Source: a bacterium (lineage in GTDB: Bacteria > ARS69). Taken from it: a DNA stretch of 64,000 nucleotides. Position 1 is the first letter of the stretch. Every line of letters begins with the position of its first letter. Position numbers and translations under genes: made by a program. Below are positions 27,276 to 37,034 of the stretch, piece by piece. The stretch is taken from assembly GCA_025774805.1 (NCBI GenBank), contig JALGZR010000022.1, forward strand, positions 1 through 64,000. The letters are read 5' to 3'. Under the pieces are notes generated by a model. The model saw only the letters and a list, made by a program, of their open reading frames with translations. It made no database searches and had not been told where the DNA came from.

Positions 27276-28713
27276 ATGGTTCCCTCGAGGCCTCCCTCCG
27301 CCAAGCCCCGCGAGCGAACCGCTCTCCCGTTCTTCTTCCTTCTCGTCGCGTGTCTCCTCTGGGTCTCGCTCGCCGCGTCCTACAAGGACCTGGGTTCTGA
27401 CTATCCGCTCTACCTGGAGCTGGGGGAATACATCGTCCGGAACGGCGTTCCGGAGACCGCCGTATTCACGTACGCGGACGCGGCCGAGCGCCCCTACGTC
27501 GCCCACGAATGGCTTCTCTCCGTCCTGTTGTTCGCGATGGAGGAGCGGACGGGCAGGGCGGGACTTCACGTGGTGCGCCACGTCCTCGTCCTCTCCCTGT
27601 TCACGATGATTGCCATCCTCTCCCAGCGGGTGAGCCGGAATTGGACCGTGTCGGTCATCATTGCGACACTGACCATGACGATCATCTTCCCCCGCGTTCC
27701 CCTCCGGGCAGAGCTCTTCGGTCACCTCTTCCTCCTGGGAGTCCTGACTCTGTTCGTTCAGTACCGGAGCTCCTCGAAGCTCCGCCATCTTGCCGGATCT
27801 CTGCCCCTGGTCACGCTCTGGGCGAACATGCACGGGTCGTTTCTCCTGTTCTTCGTGGTCGGAGGCGCATTTGCCGCGGAGTCCGCCGCGAGCGACGTGA
27901 GACGGGCCCTCCGTCAAAAGGAATCGAACCCACTCGGGGGAGTGGTCCGTTCCGCCGCCCCCTACGGGTTGACGGCTCTGGCCGGGCTCCTCTGTGTGCT
28001 GTTGAATCCTTACGGTACGAAGCTCCTCACTCGGCGCGTTGGTTCTGCTGAGCGTCGCGGCGGGAATTCGATCGTGGAGGAGGATCTCCCTGGCCTCCTG
28101 GGCACTCCTTCTGTTGTTCGGGTACATGGCGTTCACCGCGATCCGCCATATGAGCCTCTTCGCCATCGGGTGCTCCTGGTTTTTGGCCGAAGCGGTTCAG
28201 GGTCGTGTCCTCCGGGACACCGCCCGAAAGAGGTTGGCCGTCGTCACGACGTTGATCCTGGTCGGTGCGATCGGCGGGTGTGCCGCCCTGAGCGGAATCC
28301 CCGTCGCGAACTACCGTACTGAGCGAATCGTGATGAGTCGCGGGGCGGTCCAGTACATCGAGGCAAACGGGATTCGAGGGAGGGTCATCAACAGCTACAA
28401 CTTGGGCAACGAACTCCTCTACCGATTCTATCCCGAGATCCGGGTCTCTCTGGACGGGCGAGCGGATGTGTTCGGGGAGGCGATCTTCAGGAGGAATGAG
28501 AGCGCGACGATGGGACGGATTCCGCCGCTCGTCGAGGCGATCGGAGTCCTCGATCCCGACTACATCATCCTGCAGAGGGGGCCGGCGGTGAGCCTCGTCA
28601 CGGGGGGCTTCACGATGCAGCACGAGTGGGATCTCGTCTTTCTCGATTTCTCCGTCGGGATCTTCGCCAAGCGCGGAGAGATACCGCCCGAACGGAGGAG
28701 CATCCGCCTTTAG
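27276..28713 (+). pseudogene. Multi-pass membrane protein, interrupted by a deletion and frameshift
   Basis: The first frame (from ATG 27276) has a transmembrane N-terminus, DYPLYLELGEYIVRNGVPET, PYVAHEWLLSVLLF and several helices up to LLNPYGTKLL near 28028. The second frame, in phase with 28039-28713, continues with helices (LLLLFGYMAFTAIRHMSLFAI) and ends with NSYNLGNELLYRFYPEIRVS, LDGRADVF and DPDYIILQRG. Both halves fit one known type of GT-C-like membrane protein that carries a C-terminal 'DGRAD' domain. The usual loop and helix after NPYG seem to be missing, so I infer an out-of-frame internal deletion. The start is uncertain; ATG 27156 would add 40 residues with no clear RBS. Confidence 0.7.
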
Positions 28714-28879
28714 GGCCGACCCGGGCACTCACCCGGCCCGGCGGCGGCTGCGGCGGTGGAAAGTCGCTCCGAGGTGTGACTATTCTCGACGGACGGCTGT
28801 CCGTACCCATGATTTCGAGCCGGGATGGGCCGGTGCCGCCCCCCCCCGCGTGCTCCGAAATCGATCCGTTGCGAGTTCG
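28714..28879. other. Short intergenic region with inverted repeat
   Basis: It contains a perfect ACGGAC/GTCCGT hairpin at 28789-28804 and a run of nine C residues just before 28850. No clear promoter was found. Confidence 0.3.
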
Positions 28880-30892
28880 ATGACCGCCATTCGTCCGGTG
28901 CGGCGAGCCGCACTCCTGACCGTACTGACTCTGGCGTCCTGCGCGCGAGGACCTTCACCCGGCGATCTCGCCGGCTGGAACGTTCTCCTCATCACCATCG
29001 ACACGCTTCGGGCCGATCATCTCGGGTTCAACGGTTACCGTGGCACCGAGACGCCGAATCTCGACCTCCTTGCGGAGGAGGGAGTCGTCTTCGTCGACGC
29101 GTTCGCGTCCGCCCCGCTGACGCTCCCCTCGCACACCACCCTCTTGACCGGGCTCTATCCGCCGAATCACGGCGTGCTCGACAACGGCCTCTACTCGCTG
29201 CCGTCGGAGGTCCCCACGCTGGCGAAGATACTGGGCGAAGCGGGCTACCGGACCGCCGCCGTCGTCGGATCGTACGTGCTCCACGGGCGATTCGGTCTGA
29301 GCCCGGGTTTCGACATGTACGACGATCGATTCCGACAGCCGCGCGTCTCTGCGCACCAGCAGAGAGAACGCCCCGCCGAAGAGGTCACGGAAAAGGCCTT
29401 GGGCTGGCTGGCCGAGCGGGACGAGGACCGGCCCTTCTTCCTGTGGGTCCATTACTTCGATCCTCACCTGCCGTACGAGCCCCCCGGCCGGTTCGAAACG
29501 CGATACAAGCTGCGACCCTATGACGGGGAGATCGCGTATACGGACGCATCGCTCGGCCCGATCTTCGAGGCGCTGCGCTCCTCGGGCGAGTGGGATCGTA
29601 CGCTCGTCGTGTTCTGCGCCGACCACGGGGAGGCCCTCGACGAGGGGGAATCGACCCACGGCATTCTCCTCCACCCCGTCACGACGCGCATTCCGATGAT
29701 CTTGCGCGCGCCGGGCGTCCTGCCCGCGGGAACTCGCGTGGGCGGAACCGTCTCCGCCGTCGACGTGGCTCCGACGGTTCTGGACCTGCTCGGTATTGAG
29801 CCGCCCGAGGAGCTCGACGGAGTGAGCCTTCTCGAGGTCGTTCTCGAGGGAAGGGCGGAGAATCGCTTCGCCTACTCGGAGACGCGCTACCCGGCCGACA
29901 TCTACGGATGGTCGATGCTTGCCGGACTCCGAACGGACGACTGGACGTGGATCCGGGCGCCGCGACCCGAGCTCTACGACCGGAAGGCGGATCCCCTCGA
30001 GGAGACGAGCCTGCACGAATCGGAGGCCGAGGTTGCCGCCGAGCTCGACGCGAAGCTGGAGCTCGTTCTCTCCGGCGCCCGCAACGTATCGGCCGCGGAG
30101 CAGCTCAGCAGCGAGGAGGTCGAGGCCCTTCAGGCCCTCGGGTACGTGTTCGGGAAGACGCGCCCGCAGTACACCGGCAAGAATCCCAGGGACATGATCG
30201 GCGTCCTGGAGCAAATCCAGTTCGTGCGCGGCGATTTCAACTCGGGCAAGCTGCGGAAGGCCCTCGAGGGAGCGGAGCGGGTCCTGGAACAGGACGAGGG
30301 GAATCCCGCTGCGCGCTCGCTCCGAGCCCGATCACTCGTGGGGCTCGGGAGGCACGATGAAGGACTGGAGGAGCTGCGTCAGCTCTACGAAATGGAGGTG
30401 CTTCGCGATCCGACCGGACCGAAGCCGGGTCCCGTCTACGCGCAGGCTCTCGCCCAGGCCGGTCGCACGGGGGAGGCGGAGAAGATCCTCCGCGAGCTGA
30501 TGGCCGCCGAGCCGGACATCGAGGATCACCCTTTCAACCTCGGGGTCCTCTTCACGGACCAGAAACGTCACGAACAGGCGCTCGAGCTCTACGAGTTGGC
30601 CTACGAGGCGAATCCGGACGCGATTCACATCATCTCGAACCTGGCGTTGACGCTCTCCCATCTCGCGCGTTCCGATGAGGACGAGGAGCGCTCGCTACGC
30701 CTGATCGACGACGCGATCCGGCTCGCGGGCACGAACGACCGGCCGAGATTCATGCGAATCGAGATTCTCGAGAATCTCGGGTATCCCGACCGAGGTCTCG
30801 AGGAGGCGAAGGCGCTCCTGAACCGCGGAGGGCTCCAGGGCGTGACCCGGTCGGAGCTTGCCGACGCCGTTGCGAGACTCGAGGAGTCCTGA
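28880..30892 (+). CDS. Sulfatase-fold (alkaline phosphatase superfamily) lipoprotein with TPR tail
   Basis: 670 residues from ATG 28880, which gives a signal with lipobox LASC (Cys 21). The sulfatase-fold domain (about 30-400) has NVLLITIDTLRADHLG (metal-binding Asp residues), TPNLDLLAEEGV, APLTLPSHTTLLTGLYP, FFLWVHYFDPHLPYEPP and CADHGEALDEG. At the nucleophile position sulfatases have Cys/Ser in C/S-x-P-S-R; here it reads T-L-P-S-H, so formylglycine cannot form and a phosphotransferase, phosphatase or non-sulfatase activity is likelier. The C-terminal 250 residues are tetratricopeptide-like helices (RSLRARSLVGLGRHDEGLEE, HPFNLGVLFTDQKRHEQALE). An upstream start at 28850 would add ten residues. 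Confidence 0.8.
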   Translation: MTAIRPVRRAALLTVLTLASCARGPSPGDLAGWNVLLITIDTLRADHLGFNGYRGTETPNLDLLAEEGVVFVDAFASAPLTLPSHTTLLTGLYPPNHGVLDNGLYSLPSEVPTLAKILGEAGYRTAAVVGSYVLHGRFGLSPGFDMYDDRFRQPRVSAHQQRERPAEEVTEKALGWLAERDEDRPFFLWVHYFDPHLPYEPPGRFETRYKLRPYDGEIAYTDASLGPIFEALRSSGEWDRTLVVFCADHGEALDEGESTHGILLHPVTTRIPMILRAPGVLPAGTRVGGTVSAVDVAPTVLDLLGIEPPEELDGVSLLEVVLEGRAENRFAYSETRYPADIYGWSMLAGLRTDDWTWIRAPRPELYDRKADPLEETSLHESEAEVAAELDAKLELVLSGARNVSAAEQLSSEEVEALQALGYVFGKTRPQYTGKNPRDMIGVLEQIQFVRGDFNSGKLRKALEGAERVLEQDEGNPAARSLRARSLVGLGRHDEGLEELRQLYEMEVLRDPTGPKPGPVYAQALAQAGRTGEAEKILRELMAAEPDIEDHPFNLGVLFTDQKRHEQALELYELAYEANPDAIHIISNLALTLSHLARSDEDEERSLRLIDDAIRLAGTNDRPRFMRIEILENLGYPDRGLEEAKALLNRGGLQGVTRSELADAVARLEES

Positions 30893-30974
30893 CGTCGGGC
30901 GGAGGTATTGCCTTCGCCCACACCGATCTCGCTCCACGTAAGGATGTGTCCCACGACGGGCAGCGCTGTCCCGG

Positions 30975-33900
30975 TCAGCGGAGCAACAGCAGCTTCCTTG
31001 TCTCGACCCGCCCGCCCGCTTCGGCTCGCGTGAAGTAGACTCCGCTCGCGACGGTACGGCCGCGTACGTCGGTCCCGTTCCAGGAGAACGGGTGCGGGAC
31101 GCCGCCGACGAGGCGTCCTTTGAAGAGGCTCGCCACCCGTCGACCCCGAATATCGTAGACGTCGAGACGGACGGGCACCGGTCCGCTGCTCCGCGGAAGC
31201 GTGAGCTCGACCGTCGTCCCGGTGCGAAACGGATTGGGGAAGCTGCGCAGCATCGGCCGGGAACCGGCGACGATCACGGGACCGGGCGCCGACGTCGGGT
31301 TCCCGGCGTACGAGGTCTCCTGATATCTCACGGTCACCGTTATGGCCGCGGGGTCGACGCTGCGAATCTGCACGAAACGGTAGTTGTTGGGAGAGGGTAC
31401 GGCGATCGGTCCCTTTGCCGGCACCCACGGCTCCCACTCGACGAACGCGAGCTCGTCGAACCAGGCGTGGCCGGTCCCCGACGCGGGCGGGCCGTTCTCA
31501 CAGCGAACCTCGAAGTAGGTGCCGCTGCCCGGCGTCTCCAGGTTCTGCCACACTCCGATCCAGTCCTGCGTCCCGGTGACGCGCGATCCGACGTCCGTGC
31601 TGCTGAGCGGAGTCGAGCTGTAGCGTCCGGAGTAGAAGCGCGCCATGAGGACCGCGTCGGCTGCGTTGTCGGCTCTCACGTGGCCCCGAGCCGTGTGGCG
31701 CTTTCCGGGGTCGCAGGGGAGGTGCTTCTCGAGGTCGGTGCCGACGCGCTCGGGATCCCCCGCGTCGCGTCGAAGCGCGAGCGATCGCACTCCGGCCCAG
31801 GACACGGTGTCGTCGAGCCACTCGTCCTCGGTGTTGTCGTCCCAGAACGTCGCCCCCTCGTCCTCGAAGCCCCCGTGCCAGAGGATCTCGCGTCCCCAGC
31901 GGACCTCCCAATCGACGACTCCCGGACCGCTCACCGACAGGATCCGCGAGAGATTGCCCACGCCCGCGAGCTCGACGGGAGGGGAAATGCGATAGCCGCT
32001 CTCGATCACGAGCGGCGCCGTCGTCGCGACGGCGCTGAGGGAGGAGTCGGCCGTCTCCCGGCCGAGATGGATGCGGGCCGAGCCGTTCACGGGGTCCACC
32101 GCCACGAGCGCATCCATCGGGCGGGAGTAATCCGCCATGCGATCCATGATCTCCCGGCCCAACGTGCCCGACGCCGGCTGCGGCACGTAGTCATCGATCC
32201 AGGCCGGAACGAACGTGTAGCCGACGATGCCCGTCTTCACCACCTCGAGCGTCAGGACGAGGGTGGGCATCGTCTCCGGGTAGTAGAGGTCGAAGACGAA
32301 GTTTCCCAGACTGTGAGCGATCAACTTGCCTTGGTGGACTTCGAATCCCTGCAGGACATGCGGGTGATGGTTGATGAGCACGTCGGCGCCGAGGTCCAAC
32401 GCCATCCGCCGCAACTCCCGGTCGCCCGGCGTGGGCTCGATCGGGAAACGGAAGTCGGGATCGTCGGCCTCGATCTCGACCGCTTCCACCGGGGCCGGAC
32501 GATTCGGATCCTGATCCGGCGGTTGAGTCTCGTACTCGTCCCCACTGTGCGTCTGGAGAACGACGATGTCCGCCAGGTTCCCGGTTTCGGCGAGGACGCC
32601 TTCGAGGTTCGGCGGGAGGAAATAGGCGAAGCCCGGTTTGACGTAGCCGGCGTCCAGGAAGGGCTGGTAATTCCACTGCCGCCCGGTCCGGTTGCACTGG
32701 CCGAGAAACGCCATCCGTATCCCTTGCTCGGTCCAGAAGGTCGGCTGGAGAGCGAAGTACGAATTGGTGCCCGCTCCCGAGTGACGGATCTCCAGAGAGT
32801 CCAGAAGCGACTGGGTCTGGAGCATGCCGGGCTCACCGTAGTCGATGATGTGGTTGTTTCCGAGCGAGACGAGGTCGACGCCGGCATAGTGAACGCCCGC
32901 GATGTTCTCGGGACGGGCCCGGAAGACGACGCTCTTCGTGGGATGGGGGCTGCCGCGATCGGTGAACGGGCACTCCAGATTGCAGACGTTCACGTCCGCC
33001 GCCTCTCCGAAGATGGAGAGCGTGGGCTCGAAGATGGACTCGACGCCGTACGTGTCGATGATGCCGCCCGGAACCTCGTACGACCGTGCCGTCATGACGT
33101 CGCCGACGAAGTTCACGGTGGCCGGCGGATCACCCGGACCCGGCTCCACCGTGACCTGACACGTGTCGTGTCCCGCCAACCCGTCGGGATCCCACGCCGT
33201 GAACCCGACGGTGTAGGTGTGGTCGGCCTCGACCAGGAACTCGTGGCCGGGGTTCTGCTCGGCGCTCGTGGCCCCGTCGCCGAAATCCCAGTGGAACTCG
33301 TGGGTGTTCGAATCGGGATCGAAGACGTACCCGTAGAACTGGATCGTGGCCCGAAAAAGGTTCGCCGCGACACGCTGCGTGCTCTCCACCGTGTACTCGA
33401 TGGTGACGGCGGGGGGAACGGGGAGATCGTCGGTCACGTCGATGATCTCGTCGAAGACGGTGGCGCCGGTACTGCCTCCCCCGTCATCGTCGTTGACGTA
33501 GATCAGATGGGTCACGGTCGGGAGGTAGCCGTAGGTCGTGTGCCAGTCCCGGCCCAGCGGCAGGAGGTAGGCGAACCACACCTCGCGGGGGAAGGCCCCC
33601 TGGTACACGGTCCACCACTTCTCCGTCTGAGGAAGCTGACTGCCCGCGAACGTGTAGAGGAGCTCGTTGACCCCGTCGCTCACTCCGAAGGCCTGCATCT
33701 CCCCGAGATCTTCGATGTAGGCCGCCACCTGCCAGACCGTGCCGTGATCGAGCGTGACCGGCGCCACGCTCTGCAACTTCCAGGAGTTGCCGTGGATGCG
33801 CAGCGCGTACGAGGTTCCGCCGTAGGTGTTGGCCGAGGTCACTTCCCAGGCCGTGGGGTCGTGGTCTTGGTTGGGGTATCCGACCAGGTCGACCGTCCCC

Positions 33901-33998
33901 GTCTCGAAGTCCTCGATCACGGTGCCCCGGGCCGAGAGCGGGGAGACGGGGAAGAGGACGAGGGCAGTAGCGAACGTAGCGGCGCTCAGTCGACTCAT
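30975..33998 (-). CDS. Secreted CapA-domain (PGA-cap) protein with PKD and FlgD-like sorting domains
   Basis: 1007 residues from ATG 33998 (GGGAG upstream). Order: signal peptide (1-24), a beta-sandwich (about 26-180), a PKD domain (about 195-288, FHWDFGDG), a CapA/PgsA metallophosphatase-like domain (about 293-610), a carbohydrate-binding-like beta domain (HGGFEDEGATFWDDN onward), and the FlgD-like domain ending RKLLLLR. CapA motifs are complete: FVGDVMTARSYE, NVCNLECPF, SLGNNHIIDYGEPG, NHHPHVLQGFE and GKLIAHSLGNFVFDLYYP. CapA proteins act in gamma-polyglutamate export, anchoring or cleavage and are usually membrane-bound; this one is built for secretion. It could act on the polymer made by the pgs operon (inference). 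Confidence 0.87.
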   Translation of the reverse strand: MSRLSAATFATALVLFPVSPLSARGTVIEDFETGTVDLVGYPNQDHDPTAWEVTSANTYGGTSYALRIHGNSWKLQSVAPVTLDHGTVWQVAAYIEDLGEMQAFGVSDGVNELLYTFAGSQLPQTEKWWTVYQGAFPREVWFAYLLPLGRDWHTTYGYLPTVTHLIYVNDDDGGGSTGATVFDEIIDVTDDLPVPPAVTIEYTVESTQRVAANLFRATIQFYGYVFDPDSNTHEFHWDFGDGATSAEQNPGHEFLVEADHTYTVGFTAWDPDGLAGHDTCQVTVEPGPGDPPATVNFVGDVMTARSYEVPGGIIDTYGVESIFEPTLSIFGEAADVNVCNLECPFTDRGSPHPTKSVVFRARPENIAGVHYAGVDLVSLGNNHIIDYGEPGMLQTQSLLDSLEIRHSGAGTNSYFALQPTFWTEQGIRMAFLGQCNRTGRQWNYQPFLDAGYVKPGFAYFLPPNLEGVLAETGNLADIVVLQTHSGDEYETQPPDQDPNRPAPVEAVEIEADDPDFRFPIEPTPGDRELRRMALDLGADVLINHHPHVLQGFEVHQGKLIAHSLGNFVFDLYYPETMPTLVLTLEVVKTGIVGYTFVPAWIDDYVPQPASGTLGREIMDRMADYSRPMDALVAVDPVNGSARIHLGRETADSSLSAVATTAPLVIESGYRISPPVELAGVGNLSRILSVSGPGVVDWEVRWGREILWHGGFEDEGATFWDDNTEDEWLDDTVSWAGVRSLALRRDAGDPERVGTDLEKHLPCDPGKRHTARGHVRADNAADAVLMARFYSGRYSSTPLSSTDVGSRVTGTQDWIGVWQNLETPGSGTYFEVRCENGPPASGTGHAWFDELAFVEWEPWVPAKGPIAVPSPNNYRFVQIRSVDPAAITVTVRYQETSYAGNPTSAPGPVIVAGSRPMLRSFPNPFRTGTTVELTLPRSSGPVPVRLDVYDIRGRRVASLFKGRLVGGVPHPFSWNGTDVRGRTVASGVYFTRAEAGGRVETRKLLLLR

Positions 33999-34108
33999 GC
34001 GGAACTCCCGGGTGGGCTCTCCCGAGGGACGCTCTCCGGAGACCGCGGCGGTGAACGGGAAGGCTCTCCGCGATGATGGCACAGCCGGGAGGCCATCGGA
34101 ACGCGTTT

Positions 34109-36100
34109 CTACCGCCGCACCCTGTGCACGAAGGCCGCCAGGAAAAGCGCGTACGCCGCCACTCCGACAAGGGTCACGACCCAGTCCGGGCCCATCCAGT
34201 CGTGCCCGAATCCGGCCGGCTTCTCTCCGGTTCGGAACGCCAGCGCGGCGATGAGGACGCCGAGCAGCCCTTCGCCGCCGACGAATCCGCTGCCGAGCAG
34301 CACCCCGCGCTCGCGCCGATCGACCCTTCTCTCCGTCGACGCCGCGGACCGCTCCAGCCACCAGCGAACGGCGCCGCCCACGAAGACCGGCATCATGGTC
34401 GACACCGGCAAGTAGACGCCGACCGCGAACGGAAGCGACGGGATCCTCGATAGCTCGCAAACCAGCGCGATTCCCACGCCGATTCCGACCAGTGCCCACG
34501 GGAGCTGCCGGTCGAGCACGCCTTCGATCACGAGCTTCATCAGCGTCGCCTGCGGCGCGGGCAGGTCGGCGGACCCGAAGCCGTACGTCTTCGCCAGCAG
34601 AAGCACCGACAGGCACACGAACGTCGCCGAGGTGAGAACGCCGATCAGCTCGCCCGTCTGCTGCCGACGCGGCGTCGCGCCGAGCAGGAATCCGGTCTTC
34701 AGATCCTGTGAGGTGTCCCCCGAGATGGAGGCCGCGATGGCGACCACGCACCCGACGGTGAGGGCGGTGGCCTTGCCGACGGCGTCGGTCCAGCCCATGA
34801 CGAGAAAGATTCCCGATGTGCCGAGAAGCGCGGCGATCGTCATGCCGCTCGTGGGATTCGACGTGACGCCGACGAGCCCCACGATGCGCGACGCCACCGT
34901 CACGAAGAAGAATGCGAACACGACGACGCAGGTCGCGGCGACGAGGCGCAGTCCGAAGCCGCCAAGCGTCCCGAAGACCGCCGGCACACCGGCCAGCACG
35001 AGCGCCACGAGCACCACCCCGATTCCGACGATGCGCAGAGGCAGGTCGCGGGACGTTCTCGGCAGGGAGACGGCGGCCGCCGGTCCGCCCGTCCGCGCTC
35101 CCATCGCTTCCGCTCCGACCCGCGCCCGGAGGTGCGCCGCACCGACCCGGAAGCTCTCGACCATCACCGGGATGCTCCGCAGCAGGGTGATGATTCCGGC
35201 GGTCGCCACGGCCCCCGCGCCGATGTAGCGCACGTAGCGAGTCCAGAGACGTCCGGGCGGCATGTCGCGAACGAGGTCGACGGTCTCGGGGAACAGCGGC
35301 ACGGCGCGGGCTTCACCCCAGGCGGCGATTGCGGGAATGAGTACGAGCCACGAGAGCAGCCCGCCGCCCACCATCACCAGAGCCACGCGCGGCCCCAGAA
35401 TGTACCCGACTCCGGACAGCGCCGCCGAGATGTCGCAACCGAGCTGTCCCTTCTTGAGTCCCGGGATGGCGACCGTGATCGTATCGGGGAGGACGCGCAT
35501 CCAGGTCGTGAGGGTCTTCAAGAGCGCCCCGCCCGCGAGCCCGATGAAGACGCCGCGCGCCTTGCCACCCCCGATCTCGCTGGCCACGAGCACCTCGGCG
35601 CACGCCGTGCCCTCGGGGTAGGGAAGGTTCCCGTGCTCTCGCTCGATGAGAAGGCGCCGCAGCGGGACCATGAACAGGACGCCGAGGAACCCGCCGCACA
35701 TTGCGAGCAGCGTCATCTGCAACAGGCCGGGCGCCATGCCCCACAGGAACAGGGCCGGCAGCGTGAAGATCACGCCGCTCGCCACGGAGCTCGAGGCCGA
35801 CCCGATGGTCTGCGAGGTGTTGGCCTCGAGGATCGTGCCGCGTCCGCCCAGTCCGGCCACGACCCGGAACGCCGCGACCGTCATGACCGCCACCGGGATC
35901 GACGTCGAGATCGTGAGCCCGGCTTGTAGCCCCAGGTAGGCGTTCGCGGCTCCGAACACCACGCCGAACACGATCCCGAACGCGGCGGCCTTCAGCGTGA
36001 ACTCGGCCGGCGCGTCCGTCGGGGGGACCCACGATCGATACGTCTCCCCCGCCTTCAGCGGGACGTAGGCACGGCGACTCAGGCCGAGCTTCGCGGGCAC
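34109..36100 (-). CDS. OPT family oligopeptide transporter
   Basis: 663 residues, about 15 hydrophobic helices, inner membrane. It opens with EFTLKAAAFGIVFGVVFGAANAYLGLQAGLTISTSIPVAV, the standard OPT first helices, followed by EANTSQTIGSASSSVASGV, PYPEGTACAEVL and the second-half block GDTSQDLKTGFLLGATPRRQQ, all typical of bacterial OPT members that import peptides or metal chelates. GTG start with GAGGGGGA upstream. It lies 15 bases after the gene at 36116 and 110 bases before the CapA-domain gene, so the three may form one transcript. Confidence 0.9.
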   Translation of the reverse strand: MPAKLGLSRRAYVPLKAGETYRSWVPPTDAPAEFTLKAAAFGIVFGVVFGAANAYLGLQAGLTISTSIPVAVMTVAAFRVVAGLGGRGTILEANTSQTIGSASSSVASGVIFTLPALFLWGMAPGLLQMTLLAMCGGFLGVLFMVPLRRLLIEREHGNLPYPEGTACAEVLVASEIGGGKARGVFIGLAGGALLKTLTTWMRVLPDTITVAIPGLKKGQLGCDISAALSGVGYILGPRVALVMVGGGLLSWLVLIPAIAAWGEARAVPLFPETVDLVRDMPPGRLWTRYVRYIGAGAVATAGIITLLRSIPVMVESFRVGAAHLRARVGAEAMGARTGGPAAAVSLPRTSRDLPLRIVGIGVVLVALVLAGVPAVFGTLGGFGLRLVAATCVVVFAFFFVTVASRIVGLVGVTSNPTSGMTIAALLGTSGIFLVMGWTDAVGKATALTVGCVVAIAASISGDTSQDLKTGFLLGATPRRQQTGELIGVLTSATFVCLSVLLLAKTYGFGSADLPAPQATLMKLVIEGVLDRQLPWALVGIGVGIALVCELSRIPSLPFAVGVYLPVSTMMPVFVGGAVRWWLERSAASTERRVDRRERGVLLGSGFVGGEGLLGVLIAALAFRTGEKPAGFGHDWMGPDWVVTLVGVAAYALFLAAFVHRVRR

Positions 36101-36115
36101 GCGATCCCCCTCACG

Positions 36116-36871
36116 CTACTCCGTCGTGACCGACACGTTGTCCACGTAGAAGGTGCCGGCTCCGTCGTTCCACGACGCGAAGCTGAGGTGCGTGAGCTCT
36201 TTCGGCGATTTCCCCTTGTGCTTGAAGCAGTCCAGCGGGACCCAGTCGGTTGCACCCGCGACCTGGACCTCGTAGATGCAGTCCTCAGGGTGGACCCGCA
36301 CGATGATCGTGAGCCAGGTCTCGCGGGGGAGGCCGGTCGCGGCCACGGTTCGGTCGCCCCAGCCCGACTTCCCCTCGCGCGCGAAGAGATTCAGCTTGCC
36401 CTCCTCGTCGGCGTTTTCGAAGCCGAGGAAGACGAAGCGCTCGGATGCGGTCGAGTTCGGCCCGCCCTTCTTGTCCTTGATCCCGCCGAGGAAGAAGAAG
36501 GCCGAGCGATTGTCGTCCGGAAAAATCTCGCGGATGAAGATGTCGTAGCGAACGACGAACCCCTCCGTCAGGTCCTCGGGGAATCGTTGGCTGAGGTAGG
36601 TGTTGAGGTCGACATCACCCTTGATCATCGCCTTGCGCGTGTCGTTGCCGCCGATCGATCGCGTGCTGAGCTTCAGCAGACCTCGGCCGTCGCCGTCGCG
36701 CCGGCTCTCGTACCAGTCCTGACCCTTCGCGTCGCGGCGAAGCTCCGCGCCTTTCCGGCACGATTCGAAGTCCCCGTCCACGATCAGATCGGCGGCGGCG
36801 GACCCCGGGCCGGCAACCGACGTTACGAGGCAGAGCGCAAGTGAGCAGCACAGCGATCGCGAGGGGAGCAT
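36116..36871 (-). CDS. Secreted lectin-like beta-sandwich protein
   Basis: 251 residues starting at ATG 36871 with GGAGG five bases upstream. Signal peptide about 1-27. The mature protein has DLIVDGDFESC at the front, a polar middle with FVVRYDIFIREIFPDDNRSAFFFLGG and ETWLTIIVRVHPEDCIYEVQV, and closes with GAGTFYVDNVSVTTE. This strand pattern is that of concanavalin/LamG-like carbohydrate-binding jellyrolls, where the final VDNVSV strand is characteristic. No catalytic residues are apparent. It lies directly upstream of the OPT transporter. Confidence 0.65.
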   Translation of the reverse strand: MLPSRSLCCSLALCLVTSVAGPGSAAADLIVDGDFESCRKGAELRRDAKGQDWYESRRDGDGRGLLKLSTRSIGGNDTRKAMIKGDVDLNTYLSQRFPEDLTEGFVVRYDIFIREIFPDDNRSAFFFLGGIKDKKGGPNSTASERFVFLGFENADEEGKLNLFAREGKSGWGDRTVAATGLPRETWLTIIVRVHPEDCIYEVQVAGATDWVPLDCFKHKGKSPKELTHLSFASWNDGAGTFYVDNVSVTTE

Positions 36872-37034
36872 GGAAACCTCCGGGGTAGACCGGTGAACGG
36901 TACGGGAGAGCAGGAGCCGGATTCTAGCAGAAGCCGAGAATCACGCCGCCGGTTTCTGCCACCCGTACCGACCGACTCGATCTACAATCCTGCCGAAGAT
37001 CACGCCGACCCCGCCCTGACGGAAGGAGACGTCC

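Noticed and set aside
28840-28858. Run of nine C residues as a phase-variation tract
   Set aside because: It lies upstream of the preferred start and does not change the frame of a gene; homopolymer error is as likely.
34109-34751. N-terminal extension of the CapA-domain gene to 34751
   Set aside because: It overlaps the 3' end of the OPT transporter out of frame; ATG 33998 has an RBS and a proper signal peptide.
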